Shown: positions 53,780 through 62,618 of the stretch, piece by piece
How positions within the stretch are numbered: position 1 is the stretch's first letter
How the letters are laid out: each line of letters begins with the position of its first letter
Source of the DNA: JABDMH01 sp965223105
GTDB lineage: Bacteria; Bacteroidota; Bacteroidia; Chitinophagales; Saprospiraceae
Length of the DNA stretch: 64,000 bases
Assembly (NCBI GenBank): GCA_965223105.1
Contig: OZ244987.1
Span: 7,936,001-8,000,000, forward strand
Reading direction: 5' to 3'
Notes under the pieces: model-generated
Told to the model about the DNA's origin: nothing
Databases searched by the model: none
The model's input: only the letters and a program-made list of their open reading frames with translations
Position numbers and translations under genes: made by a program

Positions 53780-54796
53780 ATGTACCAAGGATTCTGCAGA
53801 ACTTACCTGCTGTTGTTATGGTTTGTCTTTTTTGTTGCTGCCCCGGCAGTTGCTCAGGATCCCGTATTTAGTCAATTTTATGCCTTTCCTCTGGGATTGA
53901 ATCCTGCATTTGCGGGAAATACAGAGGGAGGAGCTGTAGCATTGAATTACCGCAATCAGTGGCCCGGTATTAATCAAGCCTATGTGACCTATGCCGCATC
54001 GTTCGATCAATATTTTCCGTACATAAATAGTGGTTTCGGCATCTCCGTGTTGGCCGATGATGCCGGTAGAGGACTGTATAAAACGACTGATCTTGGTCTT
54101 TACTATGCGTACAATATTCGTTATAATCGTCACCTCAATTTTCGACTGGGTGTGGAAGCTGGCTACATCAATTCACGCATTGATTGGAATCGTCTAGTGT
54201 TTCTGGATCAACTCGATCCGGAATTTGGAGCATTGAGTCCCGGCGGGATACCTTATCCCTCCAATGAATTGCCACCCGAAGGGGGGAGTAGTGCTTCGGT
54301 CATCGACGTTTCCATGGGGTTACTGATGTATAGCGAGAAGTTTTACGGTGGCATTTCCTTGAAGCATCTCAATTCACCACAGATATCCTTCCTAGAGATT
54401 AATCCAGACCTGCTTGATGGTTTACCGCTTACTTTTTCCATCCATGCTGGTGCTGAGCTCGATTTTCTGAGGATCGGAAGAAAAGGAGAAGTATTCATTG
54501 CCCCCAATGCCCAATTTGTCAAGCAAGGGGCTTTTCAACAATTAAACATTGGCACGATTTTTAGGTACTTTAAGGTCGGAACCGGCGTTTGGTACCGGCA
54601 CGCCAGCGCGAATCCCGATGCTTTGATATTTTTGATTGAGGGCAGGCAAGATATCTTCCGCATATCCTACTCCTATGACATAACCCTCTCCGCCCTAAGT
54701 GGTACCGGGGGTTCGCATGAGATCAGCATTATGATAAATTTTGATGGTGGTAAGAAGGAATCTAGATATAACGACTGTTTCAATCTATTCAGATAA
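53780..54796 (+). CDS. PorP/SprF family type IX secretion outer membrane protein
   Basis: A beta-barrel protein of the PorP/SprF family, which anchors or assists type IX machinery and specific cargo at the outer membrane. It is 338 residues from ATG at 53780; the upstream GTG at 53771 only lengthens the signal peptide. The signal peptide ends APAVAQ, and the mature start QDPVFSQFYAFPLGLNPAFAGN is the family signature. It is divergent from the YfhO-like gene and 75 bases upstream of gldJ. The genome probably encodes several such proteins, so I do not assign porP itself. Confidence 0.92.
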   Translation: MYQGFCRTYLLLLWFVFFVAAPAVAQDPVFSQFYAFPLGLNPAFAGNTEGGAVALNYRNQWPGINQAYVTYAASFDQYFPYINSGFGISVLADDAGRGLYKTTDLGLYYAYNIRYNRHLNFRLGVEAGYINSRIDWNRLVFLDQLDPEFGALSPGGIPYPSNELPPEGGSSASVIDVSMGLLMYSEKFYGGISLKHLNSPQISFLEINPDLLDGLPLTFSIHAGAELDFLRIGRKGEVFIAPNAQFVKQGAFQQLNIGTIFRYFKVGTGVWYRHASANPDALIFLIEGRQDIFRISYSYDITLSALSGTGGSHEISIMINFDGGKKESRYNDCFNLFR

Positions 54797-54871
54797 TACT
54801 TGGGACGCCTGTGTCGTTAACCAAGGTGAGACGCTAAAACTCAAACAATTAAACGCAACTAATAGAACACG

Positions 54872-56374
54872 ATGGGAAAGTATTTGAATTCAATCTTAGT
54901 CATAGTCATTCTTGCTCTGGTAGGCGTGGGATGTAAGAAGTCCGAGAGGTCTACTACAACCGGTTGGAAGTACAATGATCAGAAGTGGGGTGGCTTTCAA
55001 AAAGTTGACTACAAAGGGCAAGTCACAGCACCCAATTTGGTATTGGTCGAAGGTGGAACTTTTACCATGGGTCTGACCCAGGAGGATGTCACCTTTGAAT
55101 GGAATAACGTTCCTCGGCGAGTGACAGTACCATCATTTTACATCGACGAGACTGAAATCGCAAACATAGATTATCGACATTTTGTATTCTGGACCAAAAA
55201 CACTTTCGGTGAGAGCTATCCAGAGAGATACTATGAAGTACTCCCCGACTCGTTGGTTTGGAGGGAAGAGCTGGCCTACAATGAACCATTGGTGGAGACC
55301 TACTTTAGACATCCATCATTTGATGATTATCCAGTGGTTGGTGTAAGTTGGAAGCAAGCCACAGAATACTGTAAATGGCGTACTGACCGTGTCAATGAAA
55401 TGATGATGATCGAGAAAGGTATTTTAAATCCGAATCCTGAGCAGAAGGATGCTGACAACTTTAATACAAAATCATACCTCGCTGGACAGTATGAGGGCAA
55501 TGTAAAGAAAAATCTGAAAGATGAGATGACGGGAGGCGAGCGGAAAGTCAGGACTGAAGACGGAATCTTTGTGCCTTCCTATCGACTTCCAACAGAAGCT
55601 GAGTGGGAATACGCCGCTCTCGGCCTGATTGGAAAAAGGGTCGCGAAACAAGATGAACTCATATCTGAACGGAGAATCTATCCTTGGGACAACAATACGG
55701 CTAGATATAAAAACCGTGATAAGCATCAGGGAAAAATGTTGGCTAACTTTAAAAGAGGGCGAGGAGATTATATGGGTCTTGCCGGAAAACTCAACGACAA
55801 CTCTCCCTATCCAGCTCCTGTAAGATCTTATTGGCCTAATGATTATGGCCTCTATAATATGGCCGGTAATGTGAATGAATGGGTGGGGGATGTCTATCGT
55901 CCAACAACCAGTATGACTTTGAGAGATGCTGACCAGCATGATCTGAATCCATATCGTGGGAATGCTTTTAGGGAATTGGTGCGAGATGAGGAAGGCAACA
56001 TTGTTGAAAAAGACAGCCTGGGCCGACTGCGAACTCAACTGATTGATTCGGCGGATGCTGCAATAAGAGAAAATTATCACCGACCTGAACTTCTCGACTA
56101 CCGAGATGGAGATGAGGACAGCTACGCCGTGTATGATTATGGGGTAACTACATTGATCAATAAGAAGTCTCGAGTAATAAAAGGTGGTTCTTGGGCAGAT
56201 CGACTTTACTGGTTGGCTCCTGGTGCAAGGAGATATAAAGACGAAGATAAGTCTGATAAGACCATCGGCTTTAGATGTGCTATGGATCGTCTGGGATCAC
56301 CTGTGGGTAATGACGGAAAGGGTGGAAATTATTTTAAGAAACCCAAAACCAAAAAGAATAGAAAATACAAGTAG
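54872..56374 (+). CDS. gldJ: gliding motility lipoprotein GldJ
   Basis: A lipoprotein required for gliding and type IX secretion in flavobacteria. It is 500 residues with a lipoprotein signal peptide ending at Cys21 (LVGVGC). The early motif TTTGWKYNDQKWGGFQ is specific to GldJ. A formylglycine-generating-enzyme-like domain follows (about 55-480), with VEGGTFTMGLTQ, DETEIANIDYR, YPVVGVSWKQATEYCKWR, RLPTEAEWEYAA, NMAGNVNEWVGDVYR and GGSWADR. As in other GldJ proteins it is probably structural and not catalytic. The linked murF gene is the neighbour known from Flavobacterium. Confidence 0.93.
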   Translation: MGKYLNSILVIVILALVGVGCKKSERSTTTGWKYNDQKWGGFQKVDYKGQVTAPNLVLVEGGTFTMGLTQEDVTFEWNNVPRRVTVPSFYIDETEIANIDYRHFVFWTKNTFGESYPERYYEVLPDSLVWREELAYNEPLVETYFRHPSFDDYPVVGVSWKQATEYCKWRTDRVNEMMMIEKGILNPNPEQKDADNFNTKSYLAGQYEGNVKKNLKDEMTGGERKVRTEDGIFVPSYRLPTEAEWEYAALGLIGKRVAKQDELISERRIYPWDNNTARYKNRDKHQGKMLANFKRGRGDYMGLAGKLNDNSPYPAPVRSYWPNDYGLYNMAGNVNEWVGDVYRPTTSMTLRDADQHDLNPYRGNAFRELVRDEEGNIVEKDSLGRLRTQLIDSADAAIRENYHRPELLDYRDGDEDSYAVYDYGVTTLINKKSRVIKGGSWADRLYWLAPGARRYKDEDKSDKTIGFRCAMDRLGSPVGNDGKGGNYFKKPKTKKNRKYK

Positions 56375-56401
56375 CTGGCTTTAGACCCTTAAGAAGAAAG
56401 G

Positions 56402-56436
56402 AAGTCCCATTGGAAGTGATCTAATGGGACTTTTTT
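56402..56436 (+). terminator. intrinsic terminator between gldJ and murF
   Basis: AAGTCCCATT (56402-56411) pairs perfectly with AATGGGACTT (56423-56432) around an 11-base loop, then T6 counting from the stem end. It stands 27 bases after gldJ and only 11 to 14 bases before the murF ATG. Confidence 0.85.
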
Positions 56437-56446
56437 AATTTCCCAG

Positions 56447-57772
56447 ATGATCAATACCGATAGACTGCACCGCTGTTATCTGGAGTCGTCAGGAGCTTCA
56501 ATCGATACACGTACTATCCTTCCGGATCAGATGTTTTTTGCACTTCGAGGAGACCAATCAGATGGACATAATTACGTAGATAAAGCCCTTGATGCTGGAG
56601 CACAGTATTGTGTTGTAGATCGGCCCGAATGGCGCGAGCATCCCAAGTGCCTATATGTAAATAATGTACTGGCTTCAATGCACCGGTTGGCGCACCATCA
56701 TCGTTGCCTTTTTCAGATTCCGACCCTTGCCATCACCGGCAGCAATGGCAAGACATCTACCAAAGAGATGATCAGTGCCGTTCTTGATCAGAAATTTGAA
56801 ACAACAGTAACACAAGGCAACTACAACAACCATCTCGGTGTACCCCTTACCCTACTGCAGCTGAGATCTTCTTCAGAAGTCGCTATTGTTGAAATGGGAG
56901 CAAATCACCAAGGTGAGATTCAGTGGCTTTGTCATTTGGCAAAACCCACGCATGGACTTGTAACCAACATTGGGAAGGCTCATTTAGAGGGTTTTGGCGA
57001 TATCAATACAATCAGGAAGACAAAGTTTGAACTGTATTATTTCCTAGCTTCCCATTCTGGAACACTGCTATACAATGGAGATGAAACAACCTTAAGTGAG
57101 GTGCCCCGTGTGTTTCCCCAAGCTGAGCCTTACCGACATGACCACCTGCCAGGATCTGAAGTTGCAAAAATTGCTTTTAGGGAAGATGGTCACTTCATTG
57201 CTGTTGATCTCATTCCTACAGATAAGGCAAAAGATCTCATACGTTTTCGCACCGCTTTTTATGGAAGGCATAATCAGTACAATTTACTGACGGCGATTGC
57301 CATTGGTTTGTATTTTGGAGTCGATCCTAAAGACATTGCAGCAGGCTTGGAGGCCTATCAGCCAAAAAGCAATCGATCACAAATCATTGAAGATGGAAAT
57401 GTTACCTATTACCTGGATGCATATAATGCCAATCCCACGAGCATGTCAAGGGCCCTGTCATTTATGAGTACGCTGATTAGTCAAGAGAAGATGTTGATAC
57501 TAGGTGACATGATGGAACTAGGTGCAGTCAGTGAGCAGGAGCATGTCTCCATCATTGAGCAATCCTTGAAACTCAAGAATGTGCGAAAGATCCTGCTGGT
57601 GGGAAGGAACTTTGAGCGTGCTTTTGATCGACTTGGTCGGCCATTACCCTGTCTCAGTTTTGGTGATGTAAAGGAGGTGACTCGATATCTGGATGGGCAG
57701 TCACTGGAAGGGTTGCACATACTAATCAAAGGCAGCAGAGCAATGAAGTTGGAGACCTTGATACACGCCTAG
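56447..57772 (+). CDS. murF: UDP-N-acetylmuramoyl-tripeptide--D-alanyl-D-alanine ligase
   Basis: Adds D-Ala-D-Ala to the peptidoglycan precursor. It is 441 residues. The N-terminal domain has SIDTRTILPDQMFFALRGDQSDGH in two conserved blocks, the ATP loop is ITGSNGKTSTKE (96-107), the central domain has EMGANHQGEI and TNIGKAHLEGFG, and the C-terminal domain has YYLDAYNANPTSM and ILGDMMELG. All expected motifs are present. The start lies just behind a strong terminator, leaving little room for a separate promoter. Confidence 0.97.
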   Translation: MINTDRLHRCYLESSGASIDTRTILPDQMFFALRGDQSDGHNYVDKALDAGAQYCVVDRPEWREHPKCLYVNNVLASMHRLAHHHRCLFQIPTLAITGSNGKTSTKEMISAVLDQKFETTVTQGNYNNHLGVPLTLLQLRSSSEVAIVEMGANHQGEIQWLCHLAKPTHGLVTNIGKAHLEGFGDINTIRKTKFELYYFLASHSGTLLYNGDETTLSEVPRVFPQAEPYRHDHLPGSEVAKIAFREDGHFIAVDLIPTDKAKDLIRFRTAFYGRHNQYNLLTAIAIGLYFGVDPKDIAAGLEAYQPKSNRSQIIEDGNVTYYLDAYNANPTSMSRALSFMSTLISQEKMLILGDMMELGAVSEQEHVSIIEQSLKLKNVRKILLVGRNFERAFDRLGRPLPCLSFGDVKEVTRYLDGQSLEGLHILIKGSRAMKLETLIHA

Positions 57773-57944
57773 CCATTTGATTTGGAGTGATTTACGTATA
57801 CACCTATTCTGGCTGTGAGGAGATGTGGTCGGATTAGTTGGCATCCCAGATTTGCCAAAGGTCGAACCGGCCGGGAACTACTGATCAAATCCTAAGAGAT
57901 TGAACCAAAACAGCCATGTCTTTAGATGAGGATCTTTCCAGTGT

Positions 57945-58952
57945 TTAGATGTGAAAGATCTCCACCATCCTTAGGAGCCGATCACTCAATTCACCCTGTG
58001 CGGTTGCTTGATTGTAGTCATTATAATCGCAAGCGATCAGTGGCAAATGCTTGTACAGTGGGTTTTTGACAAATGGGTTTTTTAGCCACCATTTTTGTTG
58101 CGATTCATCTTTGTAGAAAGCCAATTCTAAACCATCAATTTTACCCTCTACAACGAAGGATTGAAATTCTTCCATCGAAGATGAGGGATATGTGGTCTTA
58201 CGACCATTTACTCCCTGAAGGAAATACCATATTGCCTGGTTGATGGCATTGAGGCAAAACCTAATTTGCTCCCTTGCGTATTCAAAACCGTACAAACACA
58301 AGACCTTGACCTTTTCTGCTCTCCCAGAATAGTAGGTCAGCTGGCAGATTTCTTCAGTGGTAAATCCAACCGGATTTTCACTAGACTGACAAGGCATCTC
58401 GGCGAACTTCATGGAGTTCACATCGATGGCCATGATGTCGGTTGTTCGGATTTCTGGTTCTACTTGACTCAAATCAGACCTTAGTGCTCCCAGACGATAT
58501 GTGGTTAATAATCTATTTTCATCATAGCTGAATGACTTTGAGGCCTGCGTACCTAAGAGGTGATAATGATACAGATTCGGATGAGCCAAGCTGAGCAGGG
58601 TCGAATCAATACCGCCAGGTATGCCAACTGAATCTTGACAGTGGGAGAGACAGAAGGGTTGCTCGATAAATTGGTAGCCATCGAATACTGCCTTCAGTAG
58701 ACTGTAATCGTAACCAACAATGATGGATAGAATACTTTTACTATGAGCAGAAGACAACGCAGGGATCAACGAGCTTAAGGGATCTTGGTTAAGATGGGTG
58801 AGCGAACTTATGTTCACATTCTCAAAATCGAGGTTGAGGCCTTTCATACCTGCCAACAAATTTTTACCCAGCTGTGCATTTTGAGCGATAATCTGCACTT
58901 GATTTCTGGCGGCTTTTTTCACTGGAAAGGGGTTAAAATCAAAATTTAACAT
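57945..58952 (-). CDS. ureohydrolase-fold protein lacking arginase metal ligands
   Basis: A 335-residue protein related to the arginase/formimidoylglutamase superfamily as found near gliding genes in Bacteroidetes. Family-like landmarks are the strand IIVGYDYSLLKAVF where active enzymes have GGGHD/E, DIMAIDVNSMKFAEMP where they have DxDxxDP, and the late EFQSFVVEG and IACDYNDYNQA blocks. The histidine and most aspartates that bind the two manganese ions are not in place, so it is probably a non-catalytic relative. Its partner or ligand is unknown. It is convergent with murF; the 172-base gap between them has no recognisable gene. Confidence 0.7.
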   Translation of the reverse strand: MLNFDFNPFPVKKAARNQVQIIAQNAQLGKNLLAGMKGLNLDFENVNISSLTHLNQDPLSSLIPALSSAHSKSILSIIVGYDYSLLKAVFDGYQFIEQPFCLSHCQDSVGIPGGIDSTLLSLAHPNLYHYHLLGTQASKSFSYDENRLLTTYRLGALRSDLSQVEPEIRTTDIMAIDVNSMKFAEMPCQSSENPVGFTTEEICQLTYYSGRAEKVKVLCLYGFEYAREQIRFCLNAINQAIWYFLQGVNGRKTTYPSSSMEEFQSFVVEGKIDGLELAFYKDESQQKWWLKNPFVKNPLYKHLPLIACDYNDYNQATAQGELSDRLLRMVEIFHI

Positions 58953-59156
58953 TGGTATTATTTTTAATACGTAAATTCCTATTTTTCAGTAGAAAATCTA
59001 TTGAATTATTTTGATTTGAACGAAAATAACAAAGTATGTTGCATCGATCTTAAAAAAGGAGAAGATAATTTGCCTGCTGATAAAAAAACAATATTTTTGT
59101 TCAGATGGAGAGTAGATAATTTGCAAAACCTGAATTTTCTTAAACATGTTATCCTT

Positions 59157-60944
59157 ATGACAAAAAAAGCATCTTACATTCTAGGAATTGTATTATCGAT
59201 ACTCCTCTATAATTCAGTCCAAGCCCAGGATACTACTTCCTCCTTCACCAGTGAAGATGAACTGACGCTGGATCCCGAGCAAAATAGAAAATGGAGGGAG
59301 GGGCAGTACCCCTATTCTGCTAAGCCCAAAAGTATGTGGGAATTAGGTATTCATGCAGGGCACTCTTTTATTTCAGGGGATGTTGAAGCACCTTTTCCAG
59401 CAGGGTACGGTTTCGGACTTCATCTGCGAAAAGCCATCAATTACATTCTATCTTTCCGCCTTGACGGGTGGTATACTCAATCAAAGGGTTTCGATGCGAG
59501 GCCCCTTAGTCCATCTACCCTCAGCATAGAACGATTTTATCAACAGAGAGAAGGGAATGCGATTGCTGGATATGTGGAGAATGGTGATCGAGTTCATAGA
59601 AATTACAAAACTTCGATTATTGGTGGTGGTTTGGAAGCGGTGCTTAATATCGGCAATCTCCTCTTTCATCAGGAAAGGAATCGATGGAATGCCTATTCGG
59701 TTCTGGGCATTGGACTCAATATTCCGGATGCCAATATCGATCTGTTGAACGGTTCATCACTCTACAATTTCTCCTCCGTGACCAGTGGTTTAAATCTTGA
59801 TTCGAAGGATGATCGTAAAGAAGCGAGAAAGCGATTAAAAGATCTACTGGATGGAGATTATGAAACACCGGGTGGAGTAGAAAAGCAGATCTTGGCTTTA
59901 GGTGATGACAAGACGGTCATACCTTACTTTAACTTTGGCTTGGGAGTTTCCCGAAAATTGACACAGCGAGTAAATTTGGGATTGGAATGGCAAGTCATAT
60001 TATCTGATAATGACTTATATGATGGATTTGAATTCCGTAACCGCTTTGATAAGACAAACAATCTTGACGTGCCACATTATGTCAGTCTGAGATTGGGTAT
60101 TAATCTCGGAGATTTTAATGAAAAAACTGAACCCCTCTATTGGTTGAATCCGCTGAGCGGTGCTCTCAACGACCTTGCAGAGGTGAAGGCTCGACCGGTA
60201 CTGGATTTGACGGATACAGACAGCGATGGAGTGATAGATATGCTGGATCAAGAGGTCGACAGCCCAGAGGGAGCTCCCGTAGATACTCGTGGGGTGGTGC
60301 TTGATAGCGATGGAGATGGAGTGGCAGACTATCAAGACGCTGAGCCCTACTCTATACCAGGATATGATGTTGATGCCAGCGGGGTCGCTCAGGTACCTGA
60401 TGCACCATATCTGGAAGAGGATGAAATCAATCAAATCATCAATCAGAAGATCGCAGGAATTCGTACGAATTGGTTCTTACCTATGATCCATTTTGATCTG
60501 GACAAATATTACATCAAGCCTGAATTTTATGGTCAGTTGCATCATGTGGCCACAGTCTTACAACAACATCCGAATGTCAATGTGGTGGTGAAGGGCTTTG
60601 CAGATCTGCGAAATCCATCTGATTATAATGCCGTTCTTTCCTACCGCAGGGCAAATGCTACGATAGATTACTTAATGAATCGTTACGATCTGCCACGACA
60701 TAGATTTATTATCCAGTACGGCGGAGAAGAGCAACCTCTGGTCCCAGATTTACCAGACTCTCATAATATCTCAAAGCAGCAGGAGATGCAACAATATCTC
60801 AATCGCCGGGTGGAATTTATCATTGCATCGGCCGATGACCAAGAGATGGATGAACCAGAAGGCCCGGATGCTGGCGAGGGCACACCAGGTTCGTCCAGAC
60901 CAGGTCCAAAATACAGTGGCAATCGAAATTCAGGATACGAATAA
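59157..60944 (+). CDS. OmpA-family outer membrane protein with calcium-type linker
   Basis: A 595-residue outer membrane protein thought to tie the outer membrane to peptidoglycan. I start it at ATG 59157, which gives a clean signal peptide (about 1-24, ending SVQAQ); an in-frame TTG at 59001 would place 52 unrelated residues in front. A beta-barrel-like region (about 55-350) is followed by thrombospondin-3-like calcium repeats (DTDSDGVIDMLDQ, DSDGDGVADYQD) and an OmpA C-terminal domain (about 440-570) with IHFDLDKYYIKP and NAVLSYRRANATIDYL. A strong terminator follows. Length and layout resemble OmpA proteins linked to type IX systems, but I cannot name it. Confidence 0.87.
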   Translation: MTKKASYILGIVLSILLYNSVQAQDTTSSFTSEDELTLDPEQNRKWREGQYPYSAKPKSMWELGIHAGHSFISGDVEAPFPAGYGFGLHLRKAINYILSFRLDGWYTQSKGFDARPLSPSTLSIERFYQQREGNAIAGYVENGDRVHRNYKTSIIGGGLEAVLNIGNLLFHQERNRWNAYSVLGIGLNIPDANIDLLNGSSLYNFSSVTSGLNLDSKDDRKEARKRLKDLLDGDYETPGGVEKQILALGDDKTVIPYFNFGLGVSRKLTQRVNLGLEWQVILSDNDLYDGFEFRNRFDKTNNLDVPHYVSLRLGINLGDFNEKTEPLYWLNPLSGALNDLAEVKARPVLDLTDTDSDGVIDMLDQEVDSPEGAPVDTRGVVLDSDGDGVADYQDAEPYSIPGYDVDASGVAQVPDAPYLEEDEINQIINQKIAGIRTNWFLPMIHFDLDKYYIKPEFYGQLHHVATVLQQHPNVNVVVKGFADLRNPSDYNAVLSYRRANATIDYLMNRYDLPRHRFIIQYGGEEQPLVPDLPDSHNISKQQEMQQYLNRRVEFIIASADDQEMDEPEGPDAGEGTPGSSRPGPKYSGNRNSGYE

Positions 60945-61253
60945 GATATTCAAAGCATAAAATCCGAGTATATCTTAATAGGCCTTCGTCTATCTCGACG
61001 AAGGCCTTTTGGTTTTGGGTTCGGACGAAGCTTGAGGAGTATTTGCTCTGGCTAATCACATCAGCTGATCAGTATTTATTTGTCTGTAGGATGAGAAATG
61101 GCCTCCACTGAGACACACTCTGCAGGATACACTGAATCGTCTGCTCCATTTGAAGCAATGAAAACTGTGAAATTTCTAATTGCAACGATCGCCGAGAAGG
61201 GTCAAAATTGCTTTGAACTTGACCGGTAAAGAGAGATCCTGTCCTGATATTTT
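60945..61253. other. intergenic region between convergent OmpA and E2 genes
   Basis: The first 66 bases hold the OmpA terminator. The remaining 240 bases show no frame with recognisable motifs, no tRNA and no second clear hairpin for the minus-strand pdhC-like gene. Confidence 0.5.
60980..61010 (+). terminator. intrinsic terminator after the OmpA gene
   Basis: AGGCCTTCGTC (60980-60990) pairs perfectly with GACGAAGGCCT (60997-61007) around the six-base loop TATCTC, followed by TTT. An 11-bp perfect stem, the strongest hairpin in the window. Confidence 0.88.
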
Positions 61254-62501
61254 CTAGAGAAGCATTTTTACTGGATGTTCCAAATACGTTTTTAACGTTT
61301 GCAGGAATGCAGCAGCCTTGGCACCATCTACGACTCGATGATCACTGGATAGAGTTACCTTCATCAGGTGTCCGATGACAATTTCTTGGTTACGGACAAC
61401 GGGTTTTTCCACTATTGAGCCAACAGCAAGTATGCATGAATCCGGCGGATTGATAATGGCGGTAAATTCATCGACCGAAAACATGCCCAGATTGGAAATT
61501 GTAAAGGTATTGCCTGACATTTCATCTGGTTGTAGCTTTCGATCGCGTGCTTTTGTGGCCAGTGCTCTAACCTCTTCATTAATCATACTTAATGACTTCT
61601 GGTCAGCGTGATTAATCACAGGAACCAATAATCCCTCATCGATAGCTACGGCAACTCCAATGTTGATGTCACCATTAAATCGAATCTTATCTCCTAGCCA
61701 TGACGAATTTACCTCTGGATGCTTCCTCAAGGCCATAGCCGAGGCCTTTACAATGAAGTCGTTAAAAGAAATTTTTGGTGGAGCATCCTCATTGAGTTCC
61801 TTTCGAATTTCCACTGCATTCGACATATCAATCTCAACAGTGACGTAAAAGTGAGGCGCGGTAAATTTGCTTTCACCTAACCTGCGGGCGATAACTTTCC
61901 GCATCTGTGATACGGCTATTTCCCGGGTTTCACCACTTGTAAATGCCATGGATTGTGAAGCTGCGGCTGCGGGTCGATTTTCTAAATGATCTAGAATATC
62001 TTTCTTGATGATGCGACCATGCTCCCCAGTGCCATGAACCGAAGATAGAGACAAGCCCTGCTCTGCAGCCATTTTTCTGGCGAGTGGAGAAGCTTTTATT
62101 CGATCGTCGGCTGAGGTGCCCGTCTCTTTTTCTTCGGTCTCAATAACTGGAGTATCAGTAGTGGATTCGCCTTCACTCTCCCCAGCTACCGGATCATCCA
62201 TCCCGTTACTATCTTCGGGAGCATTTTCCGCCTTAGCAGCAGCTAACGCCTCGCTAAAGTCCTCACCATCTTCACCAATGACTGCCAAGATTCCATTTAC
62301 CGGCACTGCCCCTTCTTTCACACCGATGTGAAGCAAGACCCCTTCGTGATAGCTTTCCAGTTCCATTGTGGCTTTGTCGGTTTCCACCTCGGCTAATATG
62401 TCGCCGGGCTCAACTTGATCGCCTTCCTTCTTCAGCCACTCCACAATTACACCTTCTTCCATAGTGTCACTTAATCTGGGCATCCTTATGATTTCTGCCA
62501 T
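61254..62501 (-). CDS. pdhC: dihydrolipoamide acetyltransferase (E2) of a 2-oxoacid dehydrogenase
   Basis: The core acyltransferase, probably of pyruvate dehydrogenase, which forms acetyl-CoA. It is 415 residues with one N-terminal lipoyl domain (lipoylated Lys43 in EVETDKATMEL). A Pro/Glu/Thr-rich linker and a peripheral-subunit-binding domain follow (about 134-169, ASPLARKMAAEQGL). The catalytic domain has His388 in SSDHRVVDGA. The E1 and E3 genes are not adjacent. The pyruvate specificity is the most common for this architecture in Bacteroidetes but cannot be proven from the sequence. Confidence 0.9.
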   Translation of the reverse strand: MAEIIRMPRLSDTMEEGVIVEWLKKEGDQVEPGDILAEVETDKATMELESYHEGVLLHIGVKEGAVPVNGILAVIGEDGEDFSEALAAAKAENAPEDSNGMDDPVAGESEGESTTDTPVIETEEKETGTSADDRIKASPLARKMAAEQGLSLSSVHGTGEHGRIIKKDILDHLENRPAAAASQSMAFTSGETREIAVSQMRKVIARRLGESKFTAPHFYVTVEIDMSNAVEIRKELNEDAPPKISFNDFIVKASAMALRKHPEVNSSWLGDKIRFNGDINIGVAVAIDEGLLVPVINHADQKSLSMINEEVRALATKARDRKLQPDEMSGNTFTISNLGMFSVDEFTAIINPPDSCILAVGSIVEKPVVRNQEIVIGHLMKVTLSSDHRVVDGAKAAAFLQTLKTYLEHPVKMLL

Positions 62502-62534
62502 TTTCTATCCTGTTAATGTGATCTAAGATAAATG

Positions 62535-62542
62535 CAAAATTA
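62535..62542 (-). promoter_or_regulatory. -7 box for the E2 gene
   Basis: On the minus strand this reads TAATTTTG, an exact TAnnTTTG match, 34 bases before the start at 62501 and in the region shared with the divergent recR gene. No clear -33 element was found. Confidence 0.45.
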
Positions 62543-62618
62543 ATAAAGATCAGAAAAGCTTTTCAGAGTCAGTCTGAATGGCTATGATCACGTGAAGTGA
62601 TTTGCTTATTTTTAACCT

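Noticed and set aside
57773..57944. GTCGAACCGGCC segment resembling a T-arm
   Set aside because: The remainder of a tRNA (acceptor stem, anticodon arm, D-arm) cannot be folded around it.
59001..59156. N-terminal extension of the OmpA protein from a TTG start
   Set aside because: The 52 extra residues place a charged, unrelated stretch before a normal signal peptide that starts at 59157.
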